Positions 1 to 5,352 are shown, counted from the stretch's first letter. The stretch: DNA of 9,189 bases from Candidatus Bathyarchaeota archaeon (GCA_030669135.1 DAOVEE010000065.1:1-9189), one strand, 5' to 3'. Translations and numbers: made by a program. Notes: a model not told the origin generated them from the sequence alone.

Positions 1-26
1 GGGTGGACACACACGTAAACTGTGTT

Positions 27-338
27 CTAGAAGCTGTACGCTGTGCCATGAAACTCCAAGGCCGTGTGATATCCCAAGTAATAATCATCCCGTATCTTTG
101 ACGCTACAAGGAACCTGTCTGCTGTTGGCTGGGTCTGACCGGGCTGTCTGACTGCGTATAGGTTTCTTCTGATTCTGTGGATGTATCCTCGACGCTGCAG
201 GCTGTGAACGTATTTCCTGTAGACGTAGTCGGTGGTCAGTCGTCGGCCCATTATCTTCTCTGCGATCCGAGTTATGTCTTGGAGGGTGACTGCCCTAGCC
301 TGTGCTAGCTGCGAGTACAGCTCATCAAAGACCTGCAT
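27..338 (-). CDS. AbiEi-like winged-helix regulator, N-terminal part, interrupted by in-frame TAG
   Basis: The 103-residue product matches the N-terminal half of the 'transcriptional regulator of viral defence' / AbiEi-type antitoxin family. Residues 1-65 look like a winged helix: a helical start (VFDELYSQLAQARAVTLQDI), then a recognition and wing segment (YVHSLQRRGYIHRIRRNLYAV). The next domain begins at DRFLVASKIRDDYYLGYHTALEFHG. Family members are usually about 200 residues or more, so this is less than half. The TAG stop at 27-29 interrupts a frame that continues to the window edge as NTVYVCVH, which fits the family motif after the HGTAYSF stretch. The simplest reading is a nonsense mutation (Tyr TAC to TAG) in a longer gene, so this is a probable pseudogene, or a sequencing error. 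ATG at 336-338 has a weak GGTG about 6 nt upstream and a TATA box 40 bp upstream. Any partner AbiEii toxin would lie left of the window. The family assignment is fairly firm; functionality is doubtful. Confidence 0.65.
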   Translation of the reverse strand: MQVFDELYSQLAQARAVTLQDITRIAEKIMGRRLTTDYVYRKYVHSLQRRGYIHRIRRNLYAVRQPGQTQPTADRFLVASKIRDDYYLGYHTALEFHGTAYSF

Positions 339-373
339 CTTTACACCTTATTAACGTTATATGCCATATTTAG

Positions 374-383
374 GGATATAAAG
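374..383 (-). promoter_or_regulatory. TATA box for the AbiEi-like gene
   Basis: Reading the minus strand, CTTTATATCC lies about 40 bp before the ATG at 338. An archaeal start site about 25 nt downstream of it would give a leader of roughly 15 nt containing AAGGTG. This is inferred from spacing and consensus only. Confidence 0.45.
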
Positions 384-461
384 TTAATTAAACGTAAAAT
401 GTTAAGGCTTATGGTTCTCCTTTAGTTTCTCTAGATATTGGAACATTCCACCGATAGAAAC

Positions 462-479
462 GTTCGGTAAAAACCGAAC
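462..479. repeat. Perfect 7-bp inverted repeat, 4-nt loop
   Basis: GTTCGGT (462-468) and ACCGAAC (473-479) flank AAAA. The stem is perfect and the loop tight, so it could form a hairpin in RNA from either strand. It has no adjoining long T-run and sits about 80 bp upstream of the AbiEi-like promoter. It may be a protein-binding palindrome or a weak hairpin; no function is shown. Confidence 0.35.
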
Positions 480-609
480 AAAGGTGTCACTAACCCCCAA
501 CTAGATAGTGTGTTGAATTAAAAACCGGTGTGCGTGTGTTCTTCACTGTTTTTGACCATAATATCCCTTTTTACGGTATACTGTGATCAATTGTACGATC
601 AAAACCATA

Positions 610-658
610 AACGGTTTCAGGCACATCGGCACCCAACAGAAGCTCCAGGGAAACCGTT
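610..658. repeat. 9-bp inverted repeat with 31-bp spacer downstream of vapC
   Basis: AACGGTTTC (610-618) and GAAACCGTT (650-658) are perfect reverse complements. On the minus strand they begin about 24 nt after the vapC stop and are followed by TATGGTTTTGATC. A large-loop terminator for the vapBC transcript is possible, but the loop is long and the T-run poor. Confidence 0.25.
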
Positions 659-682
659 GTAGAGCGGATAGTATAGAGCCGC

Positions 683-1141
683 TCATGGTTCGAGCTTGAC
701 CAGATCGCTGATCAGCATGACCCTCAGCTCCTCCACCCTCGACAGGCTTCTGTCGTTGGTGATGAAGGCGTCCACCTCCGCCTCCAGGCATGACGCCAGC
801 TGCAGGGCGTCGGGCAGCCTCAGCCCGTGCCTCGCCCTGAGCCCCGCGGCGGTCACCACCATCTCCACGCCGACCGGAGCCAGTGACAGGTTAGGGAAGT
901 TCTCCATCCAGTACCTGTAGTCGGCGGCGGCCGCCCCGTCTCCCAGCGCCATGGGCCGCACCAGCACCTCGGCCAAAGACAGGACCGACGTGGAGGCCCA
1001 CAGCTCACCCCCCTCGATAAGCCTGAACAGCGCGTCTGTGAACCCCACGTACATAGGGTTCGCCTCGAGGTGGTATATGAAGCACATAGAGTCTAGGCCC
1101 ACGCCGGTGAGGCCATCGAGCCCTAGCCCCGTCTCTCCCAC
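683..1141 (-). CDS. vapC: VapC-type PIN-domain ribonuclease toxin
   Basis: This is the toxin of a type II toxin-antitoxin pair; VapC proteins are metal-dependent RNases held inactive by VapB. The PIN-domain acidic residues are visible: D17 in GVGLDSMCFIYHLE, E58 in SVLSLAEVLV, D111 in RLPDALQLA, and D130 in AFITNDRSLSRV. This is the full expected set, so the enzyme is probably active. Length (152 residues) fits the family. The chosen GTG at 1141 overlaps the end of vapB by 19 nt and follows GGAGGAG by 11 nt; it retains the DGLTGVGLD lead-in typical of this VapC subgroup. A second GTG at 1102 would give 139 residues and keep the whole PIN domain. A longer open frame continues upstream to about 1384, but its extra residues are an out-of-frame reading of vapB. 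Family assignment is firm; the exact start is not. Confidence 0.9.
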   Translation of the reverse strand: MGETGLGLDGLTGVGLDSMCFIYHLEANPMYVGFTDALFRLIEGGELWASTSVLSLAEVLVRPMALGDGAAAADYRYWMENFPNLSLAPVGVEMVVTAAGLRARHGLRLPDALQLASCLEAEVDAFITNDRSLSRVEELRVMLISDLVKLEP

Positions 1142-1368
1142 CCCCCTCGAAGCTCCTCCAGATAACTCTCCGCGTCGACGCCCTCCCAGACGCCTCTGTG
1201 CAGCCCCCGTCCGTACTCCGTGAAGCTCTCGGGTCTCCTCCGCATGAGTATGGTGCCGTCCTCCACCTCGACGATGAGGGTGTCCCCCTTGCCGAGACCT
1301 ATCTTCTCCCTCACCGCCTTCGGGATCACCACCTGGTACTTGCTGCTCACCTTCACCTCGGAGACCAT
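1123..1368 (-). CDS. vapB: VapB-type antitoxin, AbrB/SpoVT (swapped-hairpin) fold
   Basis: The 81-residue protein begins with an AbrB/MazE-like DNA-binding domain at residues 1-45 (MVSEVKVSSKYQVVIPKAVR, then GLGKGDTLIVEVEDGTILMRR). A short, charged C-terminal tail (about 46-81: ESFTEYGRGLHRGVWEGVDA) would be the VapC-binding segment. Such antitoxins block the toxin's active site and repress their own operon. ATG at 1368 was chosen over GTG at 1377 because it matches the family N-terminus and follows GGGTG. It lies 37 bp after a TATA-like box. The gene overlaps vapC by 19 nt, which implies coupled translation. Confidence 0.9.
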   Translation of the reverse strand: MVSEVKVSSKYQVVIPKAVREKIGLGKGDTLIVEVEDGTILMRRRPESFTEYGRGLHRGVWEGVDAESYLEELRGGWERRG

Positions 1369-1400
1369 GTAAAACACCCATCAAATAAGTAAAACAAGAT

Positions 1401-1434
1401 CAATATATTTCTTACCTAAGCATCATATGTAAGA
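1401..1434 (-). promoter_or_regulatory. vapBC promoter with candidate operator
   Basis: On the minus strand AAATATATTG (1401-1410) is a good archaeal TATA box 30-40 bp upstream of vapB. Next to it, on the upstream (BRE) side, TCTTAC (1410-1415) and GTAAGA (1429-1434) form a 6-bp inverted repeat with a 13-bp spacer. Because VapB antitoxins usually autoregulate, this palindrome is a plausible VapB site. That is inference; the arms are short. Confidence 0.35.
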
Positions 1435-1504
1435 CAAACTCGATGAGCACCTTCTCCCCGAGTAGACCATGCAGCTTCAATCACCTAACTGATATCCGTC
1501 ACCG

Positions 1505-1541
1505 GAAAAAACGCTTATAACAAGTAACCAATTATAAGGGA
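1505..1541 (-). terminator. Distal copy of tandem hairpin plus T-run element after PCNA
   Basis: On the minus strand the 7-bp stem CTTATAA/TTATAAG (arms at 1532-1538 and 1514-1520) encloses a loop containing TGGTTACTT, then CG and six T residues (1506-1511). It lies 62 bp past the PCNA stop and is a near-copy of the element at 1560-1597. Archaeal RNA polymerase terminates at oligo-T, with or without a hairpin, so a backup terminator is the likely role. Confidence 0.5.
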
Positions 1542-1559
1542 AAAGCAAAGTCGTCGCCC

Positions 1560-1597
1560 GAAAAAAACGCTTATAGTAAGTAACCAACTATAAGGGA
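1560..1597 (-). terminator. Proximal copy of tandem hairpin plus T-run element after PCNA
   Basis: The minus strand begins this element 5 nt after the PCNA stop codon. An 8-bp stem (arms 1587-1594 and 1570-1577, CTTATAGT/ACTATAAG) with the 9-nt loop TGGTTACTT is followed by CG and seven T residues (1561-1567). Position, stem and T-run fit a terminator of the PCNA transcript. Relative to the other copy, one base pair differs at both partners (A-T versus G-C) and one further pair is gained, so stem pairing is conserved. The stem is AT-rich and weak, so the T-run may do most of the work. Confidence 0.55.
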
Positions 1598-1602
1598 GAC
1601 GC

Positions 1603-2370
1603 CTAGACGCCGATGCACGGCGCCAGGTAGTAGACGAGCCTGCCCTGAGGGATCTCGAACTCCATCTTTATCGGCATATCCGTCGACAACTCCAGCGTCG
1701 CCACCTCGCTGTTGGCCCCAGCCGCGCTCGCGATGTCGCTCAAGTAGCTCAGCGTGAACGTGGCGCTGCTATCCTCGTCCACCTTCAACTCCAGCAGGTC
1801 GTCGCTGTCACGCGTCCACTCGCTGAAGCTGCTCCCCATGTCCCCCTCGGCGTTCACCTTGAACAGGTCGCCCTCAACCTCCACCCGGACGTGCTCCGAC
1901 ACAAGGCTCGCGTCCCTTATCGCCATCCGCAGCGCGTCCGTCGTGACCCTGGCCTTCGCCTTGAAGAAGATCTTCGGCTGAGGCACCTCCTCGTCCAGAG
2001 GCTCCAGGATCGGCATCTCGAACCGCCGGCTGTGGCCGCCCCGCTTGCAGTGGATCACCAGCCGCGCCTTCTCGGTGTTCAGCACTATACGCACCTGCTC
2101 GTCCCTGTCCACCCTGTCAAGGAACCGTAGGAACTCCTTGATGTTAATGCTCAGCTTAGGCTCCCCCTCGCACCTGTAGCTGTCGAAGAAGCCCCCCGGC
2201 AGCTCGAAGTCCACCATGGCCACGTGGCTCGGGTCCATGGCCAGCAGCTTCAGCTGCGCCTCGTTCATGGTGAAAGTTCCCTCCTCCACGATGACGCTAA
2301 GCGCCTTCACCAGGCTCCTGAAGGGGTCGATCCGTGAAACCTCAACCTCAAACAACGTCAAACCACTCAA
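1603..2370 (-). CDS. pcn: DNA polymerase sliding clamp PCNA
   Basis: PCNA forms the trimeric ring that tethers DNA polymerase, FEN1, ligase and other PIP-box proteins to DNA. The 255 residues match the full archaeal length. Recognisable parts: FRSLVKALSVIVEEGTF (17-33), the conserved LLAMDPSHVAMVDFELP (42-58), the interdomain connector FEMPILEPLDEEVPQP (117-132), and the C-terminal YYLAPCIGV (247-255). The terminal segment is LAP-C-I-G-V, whereas archaeal clamps usually have LAPRIE or similar; this edge contributes to the PIP-box pocket. The start is uncertain: TTG codons at 2370, 2361 and 2355 are candidates, no ATG is available, and no Shine-Dalgarno is clear. 2370 is used because it lies about 43 bp from a TATA box. 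The TFS gene ends 53 bp upstream. Only one PCNA is seen here. Confidence 0.93.
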   Translation of the reverse strand: MSGLTLFEVEVSRIDPFRSLVKALSVIVEEGTFTMNEAQLKLLAMDPSHVAMVDFELPGGFFDSYRCEGEPKLSINIKEFLRFLDRVDRDEQVRIVLNTEKARLVIHCKRGGHSRRFEMPILEPLDEEVPQPKIFFKAKARVTTDALRMAIRDASLVSEHVRVEVEGDLFKVNAEGDMGSSFSEWTRDSDDLLELKVDEDSSATFTLSYLSDIASAAGANSEVATLELSTDMPIKMEFEIPQGRLVYYLAPCIGV

Positions 2371-2408
2371 ATATACAGTGATGCTGCACTCTAGATAGAC
2401 TCAAGCCC

Positions 2409-2418
2409 ATAAAAATAC
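2409..2418 (-). promoter_or_regulatory. TATA box for PCNA gene
   Basis: The minus strand reads TATTTTTATG between the TFS stop (2424) and the PCNA start. Spacing implies a transcription start near 2388 and a leader of about 18 nt. PCNA can therefore be transcribed independently of TFS. Confidence 0.4.
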
Positions 2419-2423
2419 ATTGA

Positions 2424-2744
2424 TTAGCTGTAGTCACGCCACGTGTGCCCGCACTTGGTGCACCTGTAGAACTGGGTCATGCTCTCGTCGATGCCCCGGG
2501 TCTGCACCATCCACCAGTACGCCTCGTTGTTCCCACACTTCTCGCACAGCGCCTTCGTCTTCGGCATAGTCGAGAGCTCACGCTCCTTCTTGCCTATGAC
2601 GATGATCTTGTCACCCCCGTCGTTCTTCCTTGGGATGGTCCGGGTCTCCTCCAGAGGCTCCTCCCACCCGCATTTGGGGCAGACATAGCAGCGCCTGCTG
2701 TTGTCGGCGGCGCAGAACGCCCCGCACTCCGGACAAAACTTCAC
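2424..2744 (-). CDS. tfs: Transcription factor S (TFIIS-like cleavage factor)
   Basis: TFS stimulates transcript cleavage by backtracked archaeal RNA polymerase. The 106 residues contain both expected zinc ribbons: N-terminal C4/C7 with C22/C25 (KFCPECG, CPKCGWE) and C-terminal C67/C70 with C95/C98 (CEKCG, YRCTKCGHTWRDYS). The catalytic acidic pair is D86-E87 in RGIDESMTQFYRC, so cleavage activity is expected. C19 and C11 are extra cysteines in the N-terminal ribbon. The GTG start at 2744 is set by GGAGG seven nt upstream and gives the standard MKFCPECG N-terminus; longer readings run into DUF99 in the wrong frame. TTTAATAAT near 2780-2790, inside the end of the DUF99 gene, could be its own TATA box. 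Confidence 0.95.
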   Translation of the reverse strand: MKFCPECGAFCAADNSRRCYVCPKCGWEEPLEETRTIPRKNDGGDKIIVIGKKERELSTMPKTKALCEKCGNNEAYWWMVQTRGIDESMTQFYRCTKCGHTWRDYS

Positions 2745-2785
2745 CAGACGGCCTCCGTCTTTTCCTACTCCGGAAGCTATTATTA

Positions 2786-3280
2786 TTAAACCTTGTGTAG
2801 TACGGATAGCTCCTCCGCGACGAGGGACGCCACGCGGAGAGCCTCTGGAAAGCCCTCCACGGAGCACGTGTCGAGGACCCTCTCGGCGTCGCCCCGCCCA
2901 AGCCCCATGGAGGTCACCGTAAGCCCCCGCCACCCAAACATGTAACGTTCATCCAGCTCGCCGCCCGCCCGCGTCAAGCCCAGAACCGGCTTACCGGTCC
3001 CAGACGCCAAGGCGTCCAAGTCTAGACCTACCTCGGGGGGCAGCTGATCCATGTCCACGGCTATCACACGTATCTGGTTAAAGTGGGCGGAGTCCCTGAT
3101 CATACTCGCCACGGCGACGGTGATGTCCTGCGACGTGGAAGAACAGCATAGAACCCCGTCCATCCCCAGCCTACCCCTGTAGACCACGCCCACACATACA
3201 TATGAACCGTCCAGAGGCTCGGCCGCCAAGCCGAGGACCCTGATCTCCTTCTTGACCTGACGGATGCGCACCAGCTTCAA
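2786..3280 (-). CDS. DUF99 family protein (endonuclease V-like fold), compact form
   Basis: DUF99 is a conserved archaeal family related in fold to endonuclease V; no biochemical role is established. Family landmarks: KEIRVLGLAAEPLDG (11-25), VCVGVVYRGRLGMDGVL (28-44), a segment matching 'xLRVIxLDG' (IRVIAVDMDQLPP), GKPVLGLTR (the 'GLPVIVVxR' position), and the C-terminal GFPEALRVASLVAEELS. At 164 residues it is shorter than the usual 180-200, because the stretch between TRAGGELDERY and LTVTSMGL is short. The usual DGxTFGG strand is changed to MDQLPPEVG. The TTG start at 3280 follows a GGGGGTGG run at about 4 nt, and a 5-bp stem (CCACC 3285-3289/GGTGG 3296-3300) overlaps that run. It sits between Rpo11 (31 bp away) and TFS (41 bp away), a usual archaeal context for housekeeping genes. 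Confidence 0.75.
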   Translation of the reverse strand: MKLVRIRQVKKEIRVLGLAAEPLDGSYVCVGVVYRGRLGMDGVLCCSSTSQDITVAVASMIRDSAHFNQIRVIAVDMDQLPPEVGLDLDALASGTGKPVLGLTRAGGELDERYMFGWRGLTVTSMGLGRGDAERVLDTCSVEGFPEALRVASLVAEELSVLHKV

Positions 3281-3311
3281 GCAGCCACCCCCAGAGGTGG
3301 ATCAAAAATAG

Positions 3312-3602
3312 TTAGGAGACGGTCTCTGCTAAGCTTTTCTCGAAATCGGCGAGGAACTCGTCGAGTTTACCGTCGGCATTCGCCACGGCCTTCTTGATCG
3401 TGTCGAGGTGCCTCTCCCCCCTCCTCAGCCTTATGAACAGGTTGCTCCTGTCCATCAGGGGATGCGGCTTGCTGTACCCAGCCATCTCCACGTTTTTATC
3501 CTCGAGCAGGCTGTCCTGCAGCAGGTTCAGCAGCGTATGCCCCTCGCCGCTGAACTCCATCTCCATGTACTTACCTTCCTGCTTCACTATGTTTATCTTC
3601 AC
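3312..3602 (-). CDS. rpo11: DNA-directed RNA polymerase subunit Rpo11 (L)
   Basis: Rpo11 pairs with Rpo3 in the assembly platform of archaeal RNA polymerase, like the alpha dimer and eukaryotic RPB11. The 96-residue protein has the expected order: a short strand pair (KINIVKQEGKYMEMEFSGEGHTL), the dimerisation motif HTLLNLLQDSLLED, then GYSKPHPLMDRSNLFIRLRR and a long C-terminal helix (TIKKAVANADGKLDEFLADF). The GTG start at 3602 is fixed by the GTGA overlap with the csl4 stop and by GGAGGAG just upstream, so translation is coupled to Csl4. Length matches the family. Confidence 0.95.
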   Translation of the reverse strand: MKINIVKQEGKYMEMEFSGEGHTLLNLLQDSLLEDKNVEMAGYSKPHPLMDRSNLFIRLRRGERHLDTIKKAVANADGKLDEFLADFEKSLAETVS

Positions 3603-4177
3603 ACCAGCTCCTCCTTGCCGTAGCTCCTGGCTGTCTTCCTCCGCTCCACCCTCCCGCAGTCGGGGCACGTCAGCCTCCCTCGATCAAGCTCAAGGAGGCC
3701 CCCGCACCTGCTGCAGTAGGCGTATACGACGCCGTACTCCGGGTCCGCGAGGCTCATCTGGTTTAGCCTGTTCTTGACGTTCACTATCCGTCCCTTAACC
3801 GTGTCGCCGTTCCGGAGGGCCATGTCGATGTTCTTCGTGTAGTCGCGGCTGATGTCGCTTATGTGGATCACCCCGCTGTACGTGGGGTGGATGTGTCTGC
3901 CGTTGAGCATGAATATGTTGACGCGGGCGTCTCTCCGGGCCACCGAGCCGACCTCGGCCACCGCCACCATCCCCTCCTCGGGGACGGTTATCTCCGGCGT
4001 CTTCTTCTCGACCGCTACCGACCTGGTCGCCCCGTCGTGCCTCGTGACCCCTATCTCGGCTGACCTGACCTCCCCGTCACTCTGGTACGTGCCCTCGCCT
4101 TCGTTGTACTCCTCTATCACGGCGAGCCTCTCCCCGGGGAACACTTCTTTCTCCTCTATCTCGTGCTTCTTAGCCAT
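3599..4177 (-). CDS. csl4: Exosome complex RNA-binding subunit Csl4
   Basis: Csl4 forms part of the RNA-binding cap on the Rrp41/Rrp42 archaeal exosome and recruits DnaG. The 192 residues show the three standard parts: an N-terminal domain (FPGERLAVIEEYNEGEGTYQ, 13-32), an S1 OB-fold (about 66-145, with YSGVIHISDISRDY), and a C-terminal zinc ribbon with C155, C158, C171 and C174 (YCSRCGGLL, TCPDCGR). All four zinc ligands are present. ATG at 4177 follows AGAAGGAAAC. The gene overlaps rpo11 by 4 nt; this pairing of exosome and polymerase genes is known in archaea. A 124-bp gap separates it from dph2. Confidence 0.95.
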   Translation of the reverse strand: MAKKHEIEEKEVFPGERLAVIEEYNEGEGTYQSDGEVRSAEIGVTRHDGATRSVAVEKKTPEITVPEEGMVAVAEVGSVARRDARVNIFMLNGRHIHPTYSGVIHISDISRDYTKNIDMALRNGDTVKGRIVNVKNRLNQMSLADPEYGVVYAYCSRCGGLLELDRGRLTCPDCGRVERRKTARSYGKEELV

Positions 4178-4204
4178 CTCTGTTTCCTTCTTCTATGTGA
4201 CTTG

Positions 4205-4264
4205 CCCCGGTTTTGCGCCCCGGGGAAACGTTGTGGTTGAGCGTGATGCGATCCAGAGGGATCG
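4205..4264 (-). promoter_or_regulatory. Two hairpin-forming repeats in the csl4 upstream region
   Basis: Within the 124-bp gap between dph2 and csl4, CCCCGG (4205-4210)/CCGGGG (4220-4225) and CGATCC (4249-4254)/GGATCG (4259-4264, loop AGAG) are perfect 6-bp inverted repeats. A TATA-like TTTATTAC lies near 4287-4294 on the minus strand, so both hairpins could be in a csl4 leader of up to about 90 nt, longer than other leaders here. The GC-rich stems could equally mark the end of the dph2 transcript. The role is unproven. Confidence 0.3.
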
Positions 4265-4301
4265 GGGCTTCTATGCATACAGTTTGTAATAAACCCAGCG
4301 G

Positions 4302-5312
4302 TCACCCCAAGTACCCGTCGCCCCAGATGTCCTCCCATCTACGGTCGCCGAGCACCACCTCCGCCTCCAGCACCGTGAGAATGGGTCTGTCCACGCCGCT
4401 CACGCCGTCGACGGATACCCTGGGGCACGCAGTGTTGACGAAGGCCTGCGCCTCGATGAAGTTGTTCAGGTGCTCCGCCCTGACCTCGTCCAGATATATG
4501 ATAACCGCCTCGCAGCCCTTCGCGGCGAACCTGCTCTGAAGCGTCTCGGCGGCCATGGTCGCCCGCTGCCCGGGCTTCGAGGAGACGAGCACCCCTATCC
4601 TCTCGGCGTCCCTGGCGGCGGCTATCTGGGCCACACGCTTCTTCGCGAGCTGCATCAGGTCGTCCTCCGTCATCAGGCTCACCGCGGCGTTGAACGGGTT
4701 GGCGACGACCACCGGCTTGCCGGTGCTCAGGATAAGCCCCTTGGGGTGGAACTCGCCTCCGCCGACGTAAAGGTACGCCTCGACGTCCCCAGCCACAACC
4801 TGGGCGTTACGGTAGTAGCAGCCGAGAACCTGACCCGGGTAGGGCGCCCTCTCCGCCCCCTCCCCAACGTACACCGTGAAGCCTCTCCCCCGAAGCTCCT
4901 CCCTTATCTCGTCCACCATGTGAACGTGCTGCACCGTGGTGACGAGCCCGATCCGTCGCCATCGACGCAGGAGGGGGGCGGCCTCCTCCACCAGAGCCTC
5001 GGCGTCCAGATCGACCTCGGCGTGGATGTAGATGACAGGTACGTCGCCGTCCGCCGTCATACGGCTGTGGCCGTATTGGACTATAAGATCCGCTGATAGC
5101 TCCCTCGCCTGGTTCACCGCCAGGTCGCAGGCCCCGTAGCATGAGTCCCCGCTGAGGAACACGTGGGCGCCTGTGCTCTCTCTCAGCGCCTTAACCATCT
5201 GGAACGCGAGGGGCCGCAGACCGTCAGGCAGCTGGATCAGAACCCGGTCTGCCCCCCGCCGCCTGATCTCCTCAACGACCCTCTCAAGCTCTAGATGGTA
5301 CAACTGCTTCAC
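4302..5312 (-). CDS. dph2: Diphthamide synthase Dph2 (archaeal, radical SAM-type 4Fe-4S)
   Basis: Archaeal Dph2 transfers the 3-amino-3-carboxypropyl group from SAM to a histidine of elongation factor 2, the first step to diphthamide. It uses an unusual 4Fe-4S cluster held by three cysteines, one from each domain. Here these are C58 (GDSCYGACDLA), C165 (QVLGCYYRNA) and C296 (VNTACPRVSVDG), all in the expected contexts. Other landmarks are VLIQLPDGLRP (24-34), YGHSRM and NPFNAAVS. The 336 residues match archaeal homodimeric Dph2. GTG at 5312 is chosen because upstream residues (SSRYGRRSS) overlap the L10e end and look non-coding. No Shine-Dalgarno is visible, but a TATA-like TCTTAATAC about 26 bp upstream suggests a leaderless transcript. 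TTG at 5303 is an alternative. Confidence 0.93.
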   Translation of the reverse strand: MKQLYHLELERVVEEIRRRGADRVLIQLPDGLRPLAFQMVKALRESTGAHVFLSGDSCYGACDLAVNQARELSADLIVQYGHSRMTADGDVPVIYIHAEVDLDAEALVEEAAPLLRRWRRIGLVTTVQHVHMVDEIREELRGRGFTVYVGEGAERAPYPGQVLGCYYRNAQVVAGDVEAYLYVGGGEFHPKGLILSTGKPVVVANPFNAAVSLMTEDDLMQLAKKRVAQIAAARDAERIGVLVSSKPGQRATMAAETLQSRFAAKGCEAVIIYLDEVRAEHLNNFIEAQAFVNTACPRVSVDGVSGVDRPILTVLEAEVVLGDRRWEDIWGDGYLG

Positions 5313-5352
5313 ATGAATGTGTGGCTGAGAAGTATTAAGATATGATACGCTG

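Larger units (their letters stand above)
402..711 (-). other. AT-richer stretch without an intact gene; possible decayed reading frame
   Basis: The interval 339-682 has no convincing complete gene. On the minus strand two consecutive open stretches have natural-looking residue composition. One runs 711 to 574 (ending VYGFDRTIDHSIP, stop TAA at 571-573) and stays open in the same frame to a TAG at 490-492. The other runs 500 to 402 in a shifted frame (including VRFLPNVSIGGMFQYLEKLK, stop TAA at 402-404). Together they could be a gene of about 100 codons broken by one stop and one frameshift. No family is recognised, and the first part overlaps the 3' end of vapC. The stretch also holds two inverted repeats, listed separately. 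Chance open frames in AT-rich DNA are an equally good explanation. Confidence 0.2.

Noticed and set aside
27..29. TAG read as pyrrolysine
   Set aside because: TAG ends at least six other genes in the window (PCNA, VapB, L10e, the small membrane gene, eL21, SRP54), so it is not depleted as a stop; a nonsense mutation or base error is simpler.
543..791. An 82-residue minus-strand frame spanning the end of vapC and the gap
   Set aside because: The first part is a shadow of vapC and the rest has no similarity to known families; listed only as part of the possible decayed stretch.
683..1384. A 233-residue minus-strand frame containing VapC with a long N-terminal extension
   Set aside because: The extra residues are a Gly/Arg/His-rich out-of-frame reading of vapB; the PIN domain begins near 1120 and a GTG with a ribosome-binding motif exists at 1141.
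1438..1463. ACTCG/CGAGT inverted repeat upstream of vapB
   Set aside because: Five-bp arms with a 16-nt spacer, no T-run and no promoter relation; expected by chance.
1505..1597. The two 37-nt repeats as the start of a CRISPR array
   Set aside because: Only two copies, a short 18-nt spacer, no cas genes, and a T-run after each hairpin; terminator-like is a better fit.
2424..2933. A longer TFS beginning at 2933
   Set aside because: The extension overlaps DUF99 in another frame and has shadow composition; GTG at 2744 with GGAGG gives the standard family N-terminus.
4470..5096. Plus-strand 208-residue frame antisense to Dph2, and similar plus-strand frames over SRP54 and csl4
   Set aside because: They mirror real genes, have no recognisable domains, and their composition is that expected from complementing GC-rich codons.
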